DNA of 64,000 nt from Companilactobacillus mishanensis (GCF_003946505.1 NZ_RHON01000002.1:248001-312000); one strand, 5' to 3'; shown: positions 47,436-55,872, numbered from the stretch's first letter. Notes: a model not told the origin generated them from the sequence alone. Numbers and translations: made by a program.

Positions 47436-48414
47436 TAAAATTACTACCAAACAACAATCAGATTATTTGCTACTGATCGGCAAACTACTCCAAAATGGAT
47501 TCTCATTGAATCAAGCAATCAAGTGTATGAGCTATTTGGACAAGTCACAGGATATATTTCAAAATATATATTCTGATTTGCAACAAGGATTGATGATCAC
47601 CCAAGCTTTGAGACATCTAAAACTATCCCCGGTAATAGAAAATCAATTAGTGATATCGCAAATGAATGGTGGCTTACAAGGAACCATTGTTCAATGCGGA
47701 GCGATTTTAAAAGCTAAAGCCAAACAGCAATCTAAGTTGAAAGAATTAATGACTTATCTAGTATTTATACTCGGATTCTTGATCTTGATGATCATCGGGA
47801 TGAAAGCCTTCATAATGCCACAATTTAGTAGTGGTGGAGATACGGCAATGCTGGATTTGATAGTTCGAGTTATTGCAATAGTTGTAGCAACACTAGTTTT
47901 TGGATTAGCAGGATTCATTTTTCATTTGAGGAGGAAAACAGAATATCAGCGAGCCCAGATACTTATAAAACTACCTGTAGTTGGTAAATGCTATCGAAGC
48001 TTTTATCAATTTTCCATTTTACAATGATGGGGAATGCAACTTTCAAATGGCTTATCATTACGAACGATTTGTTTGCAGAATCAAAAGTTTAAGTCAGGCT
48101 CGATCCAGAATGTTTTGGCAACGATGATATTGCAAGATTTGAACAAAGGAAAATCAATTCGAGAATATATCAAGCAAGAAAAACTTTTGCCAGTGGAGTT
48201 GGATATGATAATTTCACTCGGCGGAGGCATGTCAGAATTGTCACAAGATTTATTGTTAATGTCACAATTAAAATTTGAAGAAACACAACAATTATTGAAG
48301 AAGTTATTGAGAATGGTCCAGCCAATATTGTTTGGCGTAATTGCCATAGTCATATTGGTCACCTATCTGATGATACTTCTACCAGTCTATGGAATGATGA
48401 AAGGAATGAATTAA
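47401..48414 (+). pseudogene. comGB: comGB with in-frame TGA stop
   Basis: Polytopic platform protein of the competence pilus (GspF family). The reading frame runs from ATG 47401 but is cut by TGA at 48025-48027, after FYQFSILQ, and continues in the same frame with WGMQLSNGLSL to 48414. The two halves together form a normal ComGB of about 337 residues with three membrane segments (about 120-140, 165-190 and 305-330). One base change from TGG or CGA would explain it. Unless TGA is read through, the pilus platform is truncated and natural transformation is probably lost. Confidence 0.85.
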
Positions 48415-48415
48415 T

Positions 48416-48745
48416 ATGTTTAAAAAAATTAATAGTCGTAAGAAAAAGGGATTTACACTGATTGAAATGGTGATTGTGCTATTTATTATAGGGATGTTGA
48501 TGTTACTGATATTGCCCAATTTGAGTCAACAAAAAGATAAAGCTACTGAGAATTCAAACGAAGCTTTTAGAACTACATTACAGACACAGGTTGACTTGTC
48601 TGAAACGTCTAAAATTGATTCATTAGAGTCGCTGCAAAAGAACGGATTAATTACCCAAAAACAGCATGATAAGGCTGACAAGTTACAGTTGATTGTTAAA
48701 AACGGCAGGGTAGTTGATGATATTAATTCAGCGTCAAAAAAGTAG
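48416..48745 (+). CDS. comGC: Major competence pseudopilin ComGC
   Basis: Main subunit of the competence pilus, 109 residues. The type IV prepilin signal is KKKG-FTLIEMVIVLFIIGMLMLL: cleavage after Gly, Glu at position 5 of the mature protein and a hydrophobic helix. A prepilin peptidase (ComC) is expected elsewhere. ATG 48416 starts one base after comGB. It overlaps comGD. Confidence 0.94.
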   Translation: MFKKINSRKKKGFTLIEMVIVLFIIGMLMLLILPNLSQQKDKATENSNEAFRTTLQTQVDLSETSKIDSLESLQKNGLITQKQHDKADKLQLIVKNGRVVDDINSASKK

Positions 48746-49139
48746 GGGTTTTACACTAGTAGAGACGGTTTTAACTTTATTTATTACTTGTTTGCTAATT
48801 ACCATTGGTACACTTCAAGTTAAAGATTATCAACAGAAAACCGAGGAAGCTATGTTCTTCAGAAGATTTGAAGATGACTGGCAAAATATTTTAAACTCTA
48901 GCTTTTTAACGAATAAAAGATGTTATGTAGACTTTTCGGAAGCTAAGGTGATATTTTCTTTCGATAATCGCACTACTACTATAGAGGTTCCAGAAACACT
49001 GAAAGGGAATTCAAAACACCTAGAAGTGCACAAATCCGGTGAGACTTCGCCAAAAACGATTTATTTTGACTCAACAAACAGCAAAAGGAGATACAAATAT
49101 ACTGTTCAGATGGATTGGGGTGTTTTGATTGCTGGTTAA
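48717..49139 (+). CDS. comGD: Minor pseudopilin ComGD
   Basis: Minor pilin of the competence pilus, 140 residues. The prepilin site is KSRG-FTLVETVLTLFITCLLITIG. The rest is a soluble beta domain. ATG 48717 (or TTG 48714) lies after GCAGGG inside the end of comGC, an overlap of 29 bases. Sequence outside the leader is poorly conserved, so the name rests mainly on operon position. Confidence 0.85.
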   Translation: MILIQRQKSRGFTLVETVLTLFITCLLITIGTLQVKDYQQKTEEAMFFRRFEDDWQNILNSSFLTNKRCYVDFSEAKVIFSFDNRTTTIEVPETLKGNSKHLEVHKSGETSPKTIYFDSTNSKRRYKYTVQMDWGVLIAG

Positions 49140-49413
49140 ACGACGAGGATTTTTACTTTTGGATTCCTTAGTTTCTTTTGTAATATCAATTTTGATCATT
49201 GCAACGTTGGCAATAACCATTGGACAAGAACGGCAGACTATCAATCATTGGGAGTCTCGAGTTAGTGCACATAAGGTTATGTTATTGCATCTCAAAGGGA
49301 AGTCTATTCCGCACATTATGATCATCGGTGGAAATAAGTATCAATTTTCTCAAAATGAAACTGGTTTGAAAGTCATGGGACAAGATGGTAAATCATTTGA
49401 AGTTAAAAAGTAG
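49129..49413 (+). CDS. comGE: Minor pseudopilin ComGE
   Basis: Short prepilin-like protein of 94 residues: KRRG-FLLLDSLVSFVISILIIATLA at the N-terminus, then a short soluble part. It starts at TTG 49129 within the end of comGD. Named by position in comG and by the leader. Confidence 0.78.
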   Translation: MLVKRRGFLLLDSLVSFVISILIIATLAITIGQERQTINHWESRVSAHKVMLLHLKGKSIPHIMIIGGNKYQFSQNETGLKVMGQDGKSFEVKK

Positions 49414-49852
49414 GCGTCAAGGTTTTATGTTGAGTGAGGCTGTTTTAGCATTATTCGTAGCAGCAATTACGATTGGTATCTTGCAAAGTTGTCTAAAAAT
49501 ATTTGATCAGGTAAAGGTTATCAATAGTAGTGAAAATATTCGGTGGCACGTTATTAATGAGAAGCTTCAAAATGAATTTGCAAATATAACCGTGGTCAAA
49601 ATGGATTCTCAAAAAATGATTTACCACAAGAGCGATGTAAAAAATAATACTTATACTATTAAATATTTTCAAATGAAAAATGGTAATAACGTCATTCAAA
49701 GGACGACCGTGGGTGGTGGATTCTCACCGATCATTGGTAAATTATCTAACTTCAAAATTTCAAGAATAGGAAACAATCTAATGTTTAAAATCACAAATAA
49801 ACAAGCTATCGTAACGGAAATGTATTTTACAAATGTTCAATTTCAAGAATAA
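49385..49852 (+). CDS. comGF: Minor pseudopilin ComGF
   Basis: Prepilin-like protein of 155 residues: RRQG-FMLSEAVLALFVAAITIGIL, then a soluble domain with the ComGF-type pattern (GGGFSPIIGKLSNFKIS). The exact start is unsure; ATG 49385 and TTG 49397 are both possible within the end of comGE. It overlaps comGG by 20 bases. Confidence 0.82.
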   Translation: MVNHLKLKSRRQGFMLSEAVLALFVAAITIGILQSCLKIFDQVKVINSSENIRWHVINEKLQNEFANITVVKMDSQKMIYHKSDVKNNTYTIKYFQMKNGNNVIQRTTVGGGFSPIIGKLSNFKISRIGNNLMFKITNKQAIVTEMYFTNVQFQE

Positions 49853-50045
49853 AAGAAGTGGAACTGTCCTGTTAAATACGATTATTATTTTTACAATTTC
49901 TATCATGGTTATTTTGTATGCTGACCAAAGATTTCAACAAACGATTCATAACTATCAGGTCCTAGATGAACGGTATAAGCAGAAAATTAGAACTGAATTG
50001 AATAATTCCGCTAATATAAAGTTTTTGGAAGATGAAAACGCTTGA
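49833..50045 (+). CDS. comGG: ComGG-like protein
   Basis: A 70-residue protein with a basic start and one membrane helix (SGTVLLNTIIIFTISIMVILYAD), then a short charged tail. Position at the end of comGA-GF and the helix at residues 9-31 fit ComGG, the last gene of the operon. It lacks the typical Phe at the cleavage site. Confidence 0.7.
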   Translation: MFNFKNKRSGTVLLNTIIIFTISIMVILYADQRFQQTIHNYQVLDERYKQKIRTELNNSANIKFLEDENA

Positions 50046-50099
50046 ATAAAGTTAATATCAACGTTAAAATTTTAATATCATGTGTAAAGAGGTTGTTTA

Positions 50100-51119
50100 A
50101 TGTCAGAAGATAATGAAATGCAAGATTATTATGACCTTGTGAACCAAGCTTCGACCTTGTTGCAGAAATCATTGAGTAGCACCTACACAGATGCCTTAGC
50201 GGAAACATTGACGAATCTAGCTGATGGCAAGGTTTATGTAGAGAATGGTGCACCTGATGAAAAATCTGTTGCAGAGTTAGAAAAACTATATTCACAAATC
50301 AAGGCCGTGAATTTATCGCAGCTTCAGTTAAAACAAGCTATTACTGTCAATATTATTCAAGCACAACGATTGGATAAAGTTGAAGTAAATAAACTAATGA
50401 CTCCAGATACAATTGGATTGATTGCAAGCTTGATTGCTTTCGAGATTTTGACCGCAAGTGGTCAAAAGAAAATCAATTTAATTGATCCTACTATTGGTAC
50501 TGGAAACCTCTTGATAGAATTTATTGATCAATTGAATTTGGCGGGTGACTTTGAAATCAACGCTGCCGGGATTGACAATGACGAGACTTTAGTTGGTTTA
50601 GCTAAATCATTTTCTGAAGTGATGAATTTGAATTTGGATGCTTATCATCAAGATGGAATTGCTGAATGGGAAATCACTGATATCGATTATGCTATCGCTG
50701 ATTTACCAGTTGGATATTATCCAGTTGACGACAATGCGGCTAAATTTGAGACCAAGGCAGATGAGGGACATTCCTATGCTCATCATTTGTTGATAGAACA
50801 AACAATGAATAATTTGAATGATGGTGGAATTGGTATTTTTATAGTTCCATCAGCAATATTCCAAACAGATCAAGCTAAGAAACTTTCAGCTTGGATGGTT
50901 TCTAATGTTTATTTGCAAGCAGTGTTGGATTTACCAGGCAATTTGTTTGCTTCGAAGGAAGCTCAAAAGGCAATTGTAGTCTTGCAAAAACATGGTGGTA
51001 AAGCACAGCAGGCATCTAACGTTCTCATGGGAACAATCCCAGGAACTGACAATGTTAAGGAATTTGAAGGATTTAGAAATCAAGTTAGAGATTGGGCAAG
51101 TAATAACTTTAAAGGATAG
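50100..51119 (+). CDS. Class I SAM-dependent methyltransferase, YtxK-like
   Basis: Predicted methyltransferase of 339 residues related to N6-adenine DNA methylases (HsdM/TaqI group). The SAM loop is IDPTIGTGNLLIEFI (about 127-141). The usual catalytic (N/D)PPY motif is DLPVGYYP here, so DNA methylation is doubtful. The position between comG and ackA matches ytxK of Bacillus and many lactobacilli. ATG 50100 follows AGAGGTTG. Target unknown. Confidence 0.85.
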   Translation: MSEDNEMQDYYDLVNQASTLLQKSLSSTYTDALAETLTNLADGKVYVENGAPDEKSVAELEKLYSQIKAVNLSQLQLKQAITVNIIQAQRLDKVEVNKLMTPDTIGLIASLIAFEILTASGQKKINLIDPTIGTGNLLIEFIDQLNLAGDFEINAAGIDNDETLVGLAKSFSEVMNLNLDAYHQDGIAEWEITDIDYAIADLPVGYYPVDDNAAKFETKADEGHSYAHHLLIEQTMNNLNDGGIGIFIVPSAIFQTDQAKKLSAWMVSNVYLQAVLDLPGNLFASKEAQKAIVVLQKHGGKAQQASNVLMGTIPGTDNVKEFEGFRNQVRDWASNNFKG

Positions 51120-51128
51120 GTGACGAAA

Positions 51129-52316
51129 ATGGCAAAAATTATCGCAGTTAACTCAGGTAGTTCAACTTTGAAATGGAAGCTTTATTCAGTTCCTGATGAA
51201 ACTGTAATAGCAGAAGGTATGGTCGATCGACTAGGACTTTCAGACTCTGAATTCAAAGTAAAATATAATGGACAAAAGACTAGTGAAATCGGAGATATCC
51301 CTGACCACAAAACAGCTGTTAATAAGATGTTGAAGACTTTGTTAGACCTTAACATCATTAGTGATTACTCTGAAATAACTGGTGTTGGACATCGTGTAGT
51401 TGCCGGTGGAGATATTTTCAAAGACTCAGCATTAGTAACTCCAAAAGTTCTACAACAAATCAAGGATTTGGCAGAGTTTGCTCCATTACATAATCCTGGT
51501 CAAGCAGTCGGTATTGAGGCATTCCAAGATATCCTACCAGATGTGCCACAAGTTGCTGTTTTTGATACATCATTCCATCAAACAATGGATCCTGTTAACT
51601 ATCTATACAGTATTCCTTACGAATACTACGAAAAATACGGAGTTCGTAAATTTGGTGCTCACGGAACAAGTCACAAGTACGTTTCAAAACGTGCTGCTGA
51701 ATTTGTAGGTAAACCAATCGAAGATTTAAGAATTATCTCAATGCATTTAGGTAGTGGTGCTTCGATCGATGCTATTCAAGGTGGAAAATCAGTTGATACT
51801 TCAATGGGATTCACACCACTAGCTGGTATCACAATGAGTAGTCGTTCAGGTGACCTCGATCCTTCATTATTTGCATTCTTGATGGACAAGCTCAAGTTGT
51901 CAGATCCTCAAGACATGATCGATATTTTGAATAACAAATCTGGTCTACTAGGTATTTCAGGGGTATCTCCTGACATGCGTGATTTAATTGCTACTAAGGA
52001 CGAAAACAAACGTTCACAACTTGCAATTGATATCTTTATTAACAGAATAGTTAAATATGTTGGCTCATATATTGCACTAATGGGTGGAGTTGATGTTCTC
52101 CTATTCACTGCAGGTATGGGTGAGGCCAATTCATGGATCCGTGATTTAATCATGAAGAAGTTTGAATACATGGGTGTGAAAGTTGATTCAGACGCAAACG
52201 AAAATGGTAAAGGATTGCGTAAAATCAGTGCTGACGACTCAGCTATCGAATGCCTAGTTGTTCCAACTGATGAAGAATTGATGATTGTCCGTGATGTTTT
52301 AAGATTATCTAAATAA
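51129..52316 (+). CDS. ackA: Acetate kinase
   Basis: Makes ATP and acetate from acetyl phosphate, the product of Pta (30363-31331). It has 395 residues. Marks: IIAVNSGSSTLKWKLY (phosphate 1), VFDTSFHQTMD (about 146), GAHGTSHKYVSK and FTAGMGEAN near 325 (family: FTAGIGEN). ATG 51129 follows AGGTGA. It is nine bases after the methyltransferase gene and ends at a terminator. Confidence 0.96.
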   Translation: MAKIIAVNSGSSTLKWKLYSVPDETVIAEGMVDRLGLSDSEFKVKYNGQKTSEIGDIPDHKTAVNKMLKTLLDLNIISDYSEITGVGHRVVAGGDIFKDSALVTPKVLQQIKDLAEFAPLHNPGQAVGIEAFQDILPDVPQVAVFDTSFHQTMDPVNYLYSIPYEYYEKYGVRKFGAHGTSHKYVSKRAAEFVGKPIEDLRIISMHLGSGASIDAIQGGKSVDTSMGFTPLAGITMSSRSGDLDPSLFAFLMDKLKLSDPQDMIDILNNKSGLLGISGVSPDMRDLIATKDENKRSQLAIDIFINRIVKYVGSYIALMGGVDVLLFTAGMGEANSWIRDLIMKKFEYMGVKVDSDANENGKGLRKISADDSAIECLVVPTDEELMIVRDVLRLSK

Positions 52317-52318
52317 AC

Positions 52319-52349
52319 AAAAGATTCGACAAAATGTCGAATCTTTTTT
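52319..52349 (+). terminator. Terminator after ackA
   Basis: AAAAGATTCGACA-aaa-TGTCGAATCTTTT with a following T run. Confidence 0.92.
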
Positions 52350-52380
52350 ATTTTGTCCAAAAATACAAAAATCAAAAAAT

Positions 52381-52394
52381 AAAGTACATACTTT
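52381..52394. promoter_or_regulatory. Small palindrome upstream of ohyA
   Basis: AAAGTA-ca-TACTTT, a perfect inverted repeat 32 bases before the ohyA -35. It is a possible regulator site; no factor can be named. Confidence 0.35.
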
Positions 52395-52425
52395 TAACTT
52401 TTTAATTTTTTATTTATTGAAAGCC

Positions 52426-52454
52426 TTTACATTCATAAAAATATTGATTATATT
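52426..52454 (+). promoter_or_regulatory. Promoter of ohyA
   Basis: TTTACA (52426-52431), 17-base spacer, TATATT (52449-52454), 38 bases before the start codon. Confidence 0.55.
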
Positions 52455-52491
52455 TTACTTGAAAGAGATACCTCGAAAGGGAGTGTACTTT

Positions 52492-54171
52492 ATGACAAGA
52501 AAAGCATATATGATCGGTACAGGTGTCGGTAATCTAGCTGCCGGAATTTACTTGATCAGAGACGGTGGATTTAAGGGTGACCAAATTACAATGATGGGTC
52601 TGGAAAAGCACGGTGCCAATGATGGTGCTGCGGTGGCAGACTATCAAGATGAATATAGTAATCAAGCACTATCCAATTCTAAAGGATTCTTAGCAAAAGG
52701 TGGACGTATGCTTAATGAGGAAACATACGAAAACTTATGGGATTTAATGAGATCTGTGCCTTCACTCGACAATCCTGGCCAAACAGTAACTGACGATATT
52801 TTGAATTTTGACCACGCACATCCAACACATGATGTTGGACGTTTGATTGATCGAAACGGTCCAAGAATCAATCCTGGTAAAGATAATTATAGACATATGC
52901 AATTCAATAATAAGGAGCGTATGTTGCTTTCTAAATTGATGTTGATGCCAGAAAAAGACGAGGAGAAATTGAATAATATCAGTATTGAAGAGTGGTTCAA
53001 GAGTAGTACTCCTCATTTCTGGAACACGAACTTCTGGCACATGTGGCAAACAACATTTGCATTTAAACGTGCAAGTTCTGCCATGGAGTTACGTCGTTAC
53101 ATGAACCGTATGATTCTTGAATTTACCAGAATCAATACTTTGGAAGGTGTAACAAGAACTCCTTACAACCAATATGAAAGTTTAATTTTACCAATGCGTA
53201 AATACTTGGAAGATCGTGGAGTTACATTTATTAATAACCGTAAAGTAACAGATCTCGAATTCAAGGACACAGCATTGCAAGACGATATTGTTGTTACCGG
53301 AATCAAATACGAAGAAGTCGATAACGATAATAAAGAAGGACACATTGATATTGCCGAAAACGATATGGTCTTCGACACTAATGGGTCAATCACTGATAGT
53401 TCATCTATCGGTGACTGGGACAAACCAATTGTCGAAAATATGGAATATGCTCCAAGTGCCATGCTTTGGAAGAAAGCAGCAAGCAAGTTCTATTCATTAG
53501 GACAACCTGATAAATTCTTCAACGACAGAACTCAAAGTGAATGGTACAGTTTCACAATTACAACAAACAACCATTTGCTTTTGGAAAACATCGCTAGAAT
53601 TACACAGCAACAACCAGGTAATGCATTGAATACTTGGATCGACAGTTCACCATTAATGTCAATCGTTGTTCACCATCAACCACATTTCCACGCACAAAAA
53701 CCAAATGAAACAGTATTATGGGGCTACTTCATGTATCCACGTAGAAACGGTGACTTTGTTCAAAAACCAGTTATCGAAATGACAGGTGAAGAAGTTCTAG
53801 ACGAGTTCTTAGGACAATTAGCATCAGTTGATCCAGCCAAGGATAATATCCGTAATCACATGGATGAAATCAAAGAGAGCATCGTCAACTGTATTCCAGT
53901 TTACATGCCATATGCCAGCGCATTGTTCAACCAACGTGCAGTAGGAGATCGTCCAGATGTAGTTCCAAAGCACAGCAAGAACTTAGCATTCATTAGCCAA
54001 TTCTGTGAGCAACCATTCGATATGGTATTTACAGAGCAGTATTCATATCGTGCAGCTCAAAGAGCCGTTTACACATTCTTAGGAATTCCATTATCACAGA
54101 TGACACCAATGCATCATTACGAGAAGGATCCAAAGATAATGGCACGTGCAACAAAGACAATGTTCCGTTAA
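52492..54171 (+). CDS. ohyA: Oleate hydratase
   Basis: FAD-bound enzyme that adds water to the double bond of oleic or linoleic acid to give 10-hydroxy acids, which detoxifies unsaturated fatty acids. It has 559 residues. The dinucleotide fold is MIGTGVGNLAAGIYLIRDGG (7-26), with SNSKGFLAKGGRML, HAHPTHDVGRLID and KNLAFISQFCEQP typical of the MCRA family. ATG 52492 follows CGAAAGGGAG. An upstream ATG at 52417 would lie in the promoter. A 31-residue membrane peptide follows after 27 bases. Confidence 0.95.
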   Translation: MTRKAYMIGTGVGNLAAGIYLIRDGGFKGDQITMMGLEKHGANDGAAVADYQDEYSNQALSNSKGFLAKGGRMLNEETYENLWDLMRSVPSLDNPGQTVTDDILNFDHAHPTHDVGRLIDRNGPRINPGKDNYRHMQFNNKERMLLSKLMLMPEKDEEKLNNISIEEWFKSSTPHFWNTNFWHMWQTTFAFKRASSAMELRRYMNRMILEFTRINTLEGVTRTPYNQYESLILPMRKYLEDRGVTFINNRKVTDLEFKDTALQDDIVVTGIKYEEVDNDNKEGHIDIAENDMVFDTNGSITDSSSIGDWDKPIVENMEYAPSAMLWKKAASKFYSLGQPDKFFNDRTQSEWYSFTITTNNHLLLENIARITQQQPGNALNTWIDSSPLMSIVVHHQPHFHAQKPNETVLWGYFMYPRRNGDFVQKPVIEMTGEEVLDEFLGQLASVDPAKDNIRNHMDEIKESIVNCIPVYMPYASALFNQRAVGDRPDVVPKHSKNLAFISQFCEQPFDMVFTEQYSYRAAQRAVYTFLGIPLSQMTPMHHYEKDPKIMARATKTMFR

Positions 54172-54198
54172 AAAATTATTTCAGGTGAGGTATTTATT

Positions 54199-54294
54199 AT
54201 GAAAAAATTTCTAAAATTTATTTTTAAGCTGACCTTAATCGCTTCTGTTATAGGTGGTGCAGTATTCTTCGGTGGAAAGAAATTGCTTGAGTAG
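54199..54294 (+). CDS. 31-residue single-span membrane peptide
   Basis: ATG 54199 to TAG 54292, behind a good SD (CAGGTGAGG). It reads Lys-Lys at the start, a hydrophobic core (LIASVIGGAVFFGG) and ends KKLLE, so it should sit in the membrane. It lies 27 bases after ohyA with no terminator between, hence probably co-translated with it. Function unknown; it may stabilise or anchor OhyA at the membrane (guess). Confidence 0.6.
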   Translation: MKKFLKFIFKLTLIASVIGGAVFFGGKKLLE

Positions 54295-54319
54295 GATGGT
54301 TTGATGCCGATTCCGGATG

Positions 54320-54531
54320 CAAATCGATTTTACTTTAAGGAACGTACGTCGCCTACGGCGCGTGCGCAACCTTCTGAAATGTTGGCTACGCCAACGAACA
54401 ACTGAGGAAGGGAACGTAGTGGAGCAACTTTAAGCTAATTGCACAAAACGCAATCATCTTAAAGCTTACTCTTTCACTAAATGTGCGAAGCACATTTAGT
54501 GAAATGTCGCTACTGAGTCCAAATCGATTTT
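54320..54531. repeat. Hairpin-rich 200-bp block between direct repeats
   Basis: CAAATCGATTTT occurs at 54320-54331 and again at 54520-54531. Between them four hairpins follow each other: CGTACG-t-CGCC/GGCGCGTGCG (54343-54366), GTTGGC-tac-GCCAAC (54381-54395), CTTTAAG...ATTGC/GCAAT...CTTAAAG (54428-54464) and a perfect 15-bp stem with a 3-base loop (54472-54504). No coding sense was found. It probably forms the 3' untranslated part of the ohyA transcript. Confidence 0.7.
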
Positions 54532-54592
54532 CTTCTCCATCTAGACAAGCGAGTCAATTCATTATTGAAATAGTAAATGTAAACAGAACGGG

Positions 54593-54629
54593 GTTGGGAA
54601 CTGATATTTTGGTTCTCAACTCTTTTTTT
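54593..54629 (+). terminator. Terminator of the ohyA transcript
   Basis: GTTGGGAAC (54593-54601) pairs with GTTCTCAAC (54612-54620, one G-T pair) and is followed by TCTTTTTTT. It lies about 300 bases after the last coding sequence. Confidence 0.8.
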
Positions 54630-54762
54630 GTCGTAATTTTGCAGTAAAAACAAGTTCACCAATTTCAAGTCGAAGTGGGATAAACAACCCCCCAAAATCA
54701 ACTAAATGCATCCATGCAGCAGGGAGGAACGAAGTGACTCAATTTTTTATGTTAACAATCTA

Positions 54763-54911
54763 GCCAGAAGGTGGAAAACCAAGGGCAAAACGCAGTGAGA
54801 TTCTTCTTGGTCCGGCAAAGGCCGGAGCTAGAAGAAGGCAATAAGGCAAGACCGCCTTTAGGCTTGCCTTTTGCCCACAGCGTGACGACCCTTGGTTTGT
54901 AACCTTCAGGC
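54763..54911. other. Three-way-junction palindromic element
   Basis: A 149-bp element that folds on itself. Outer stem: 54763-54772 with 54902-54911 (one mismatch), 54776-54785 with 54889-54898 (perfect 10 bp), and ACGC/GCGT (54790-54793 with 54880-54883). Inside are two arms: TTCTTCT...CCGGC-aaag-GCCGG...AGAAGAA (54801-54836) and GGCAA..AAGGCAAG.../CTTGCCTTTTGCC (54837-54875). It lies between two convergent terminators, so its strand and transcription are unknown. The flank 54630-54762 shows no gene. Confidence 0.65.
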
Positions 54912-54933
54912 GGAAGTCCATAGCAAAACAAAC

Positions 54934-54971
54934 AAAAAAGCCCCCATCCACATCGAAGTGAACGGAAGCTT
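54934..54971 (-). terminator. Terminator of nagB
   Basis: Minus strand: 54971-54958 pairs over 14 positions with 54951-54938 (five G-T pairs), followed by a T run. It ends 13 bases past the nagB stop. Confidence 0.7.
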
Positions 54972-54983
54972 AAATCAAAACAA

Positions 54984-55715
54984 TTAGTTGATTTTTTCAT
55001 CAATAGAAGAATCGGCCAACTTGCTAGCAGCGTCTGTATCAACGATAACTGTTACATCATCTTTTTGTTGAAGAACAGAAGCAGGGCATTCGTTAGTAAC
55101 AGGACCTTCAATCATTCCTTTAACAGCGTCAGCTTTTTCTGTACCGAAAGCCATAAGAATGATCTTTTTGCTCTTAAGAATTGAACCAATTCCCATTGAG
55201 TAAGCAAACTTAGGAACATCTTCTTCGTTGTCGAAGAAACGTGCATTTGCTTCAATTGTTGATTCAGTTAATGGAACTTTTCTTGTTTCTACATCGAAAG
55301 GAGAACCTGGTTCGTTGAATCCGATATGACCATTACGACCAAGACCTAATACTTGAAGGTCGATTGGGTTGTCAGCAATCACTTTGTTATAACGTTTTGT
55401 TTCTTCTTCTGGATCCTTTGCTAAACCATCAGGTACGAATGTTTTTGCAAATGGTTTCTTATCAAATAGGTTAACTTGCATGAAGTGACGGTAACTTTGT
55501 TCGTCATCTGGTGCACAGCCTACATATTCGTCAAGGTTAACTGATGTCATTCCTGAAAAATCAACATCACTGTTTACCATATATTTGTACATTGAAACTG
55601 GAGTTGAACCTGTTGCAAGGCCAAGTACCTTAGCACCATTGTCCATTTCTTCCTTAATTAATTCAAAAGCCTTTTTGCCGGCTACGTCATTGTTATTTGC
55701 TACGATTACTTTCAT
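54984..55715 (-). CDS. nagB: Glucosamine-6-phosphate deaminase
   Basis: Converts glucosamine-6-phosphate to fructose-6-phosphate and ammonia, the reverse of GlmS, for use of amino sugars. It has 243 residues. Marks: [17 protein letters not shown] (sugar-phosphate loop, about 30-46), SVNLDEYVG (catalytic Asp region, about 59-67) and [18 protein letters not shown] (about 125-142). ATG 55715 follows GAAAGGGGAA. The promoter has a NagR-like operator over the start site. It diverges from the mannitol operon. Confidence 0.96.
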   Translation of the reverse strand: MKVIVANNNDVAGKKAFELIKEEMDNGAKVLGLATGSTPVSMYKYMVNSDVDFSGMTSVNLDEYVGCAPDDEQSYRHFMQVNLFDKKPFAKTFVPDGLAKDPEEETKRYNKVIADNPIDLQVLGLGRNGHIGFNEPGSPFDVETRKVPLTESTIEANARFFDNEEDVPKFAYSMGIGSILKSKKIILMAFGTEKADAVKGMIEGPVTNECPASVLQQKDDVTVIVDTDAASKLADSSIDEKIN

Positions 55716-55754
55716 CGATGTAATTCCCCTTTCAAATTTAAAAGCTCTTTAACT

Positions 55755-55768
55755 TTGGTATAGTCCAA
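55755..55768. promoter_or_regulatory. NagR-like operator at the nagB start site
   Basis: TTGGTATAGTCCAA is a near-palindrome similar to the GntR/HutC-type dre site of NagR. It covers the predicted nagB transcription start. Confidence 0.6.
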
Positions 55769-55796
55769 TTATAATTTCTTTCAGTAATTCTGTCAA
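55768..55796 (-). promoter_or_regulatory. nagB promoter, consensus
   Basis: Minus strand TTGACA (55796-55791), 17-base spacer, TATAAT (55773-55768). Both hexamers are perfect, so the gene needs a repressor to be off. Confidence 0.85.
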
Positions 55797-55810
55797 GATT
55801 TTCATCAAAA

Positions 55811-55827
55811 TTTTGGTCTAGACAAAA
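55811..55827. promoter_or_regulatory. Second GTCTAGAC-type operator
   Basis: TTTTGGTCTAGACAAAA is almost palindromic and holds GTCTAGAC, an exact GTnTAnAC. It lies upstream of the nagB -35 and faces mtlA, so a repressor could loop between the two sites. Confidence 0.55.
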
Positions 55828-55872
55828 CTTTGTCATAGAATTTTGTGCCAAAGCTCTCGTTGATGAGATTTT

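Noticed and set aside
54752-55042. A 96-codon open frame on the minus strand between nagB and ohyA
   Set aside because: It overlaps the end of nagB, and most of it is the three-way-junction palindrome and the nagB terminator read as protein. There is no SD and no family resemblance.
55830-55855. MtlR box (TTGTCATA ... TGTGCCAA) upstream of mtlA
   Set aside because: The right half fits the published Bacillus pattern as I recall it, but the spacing is two bases too long and the left half has a mismatch. It is left as a possibility only.
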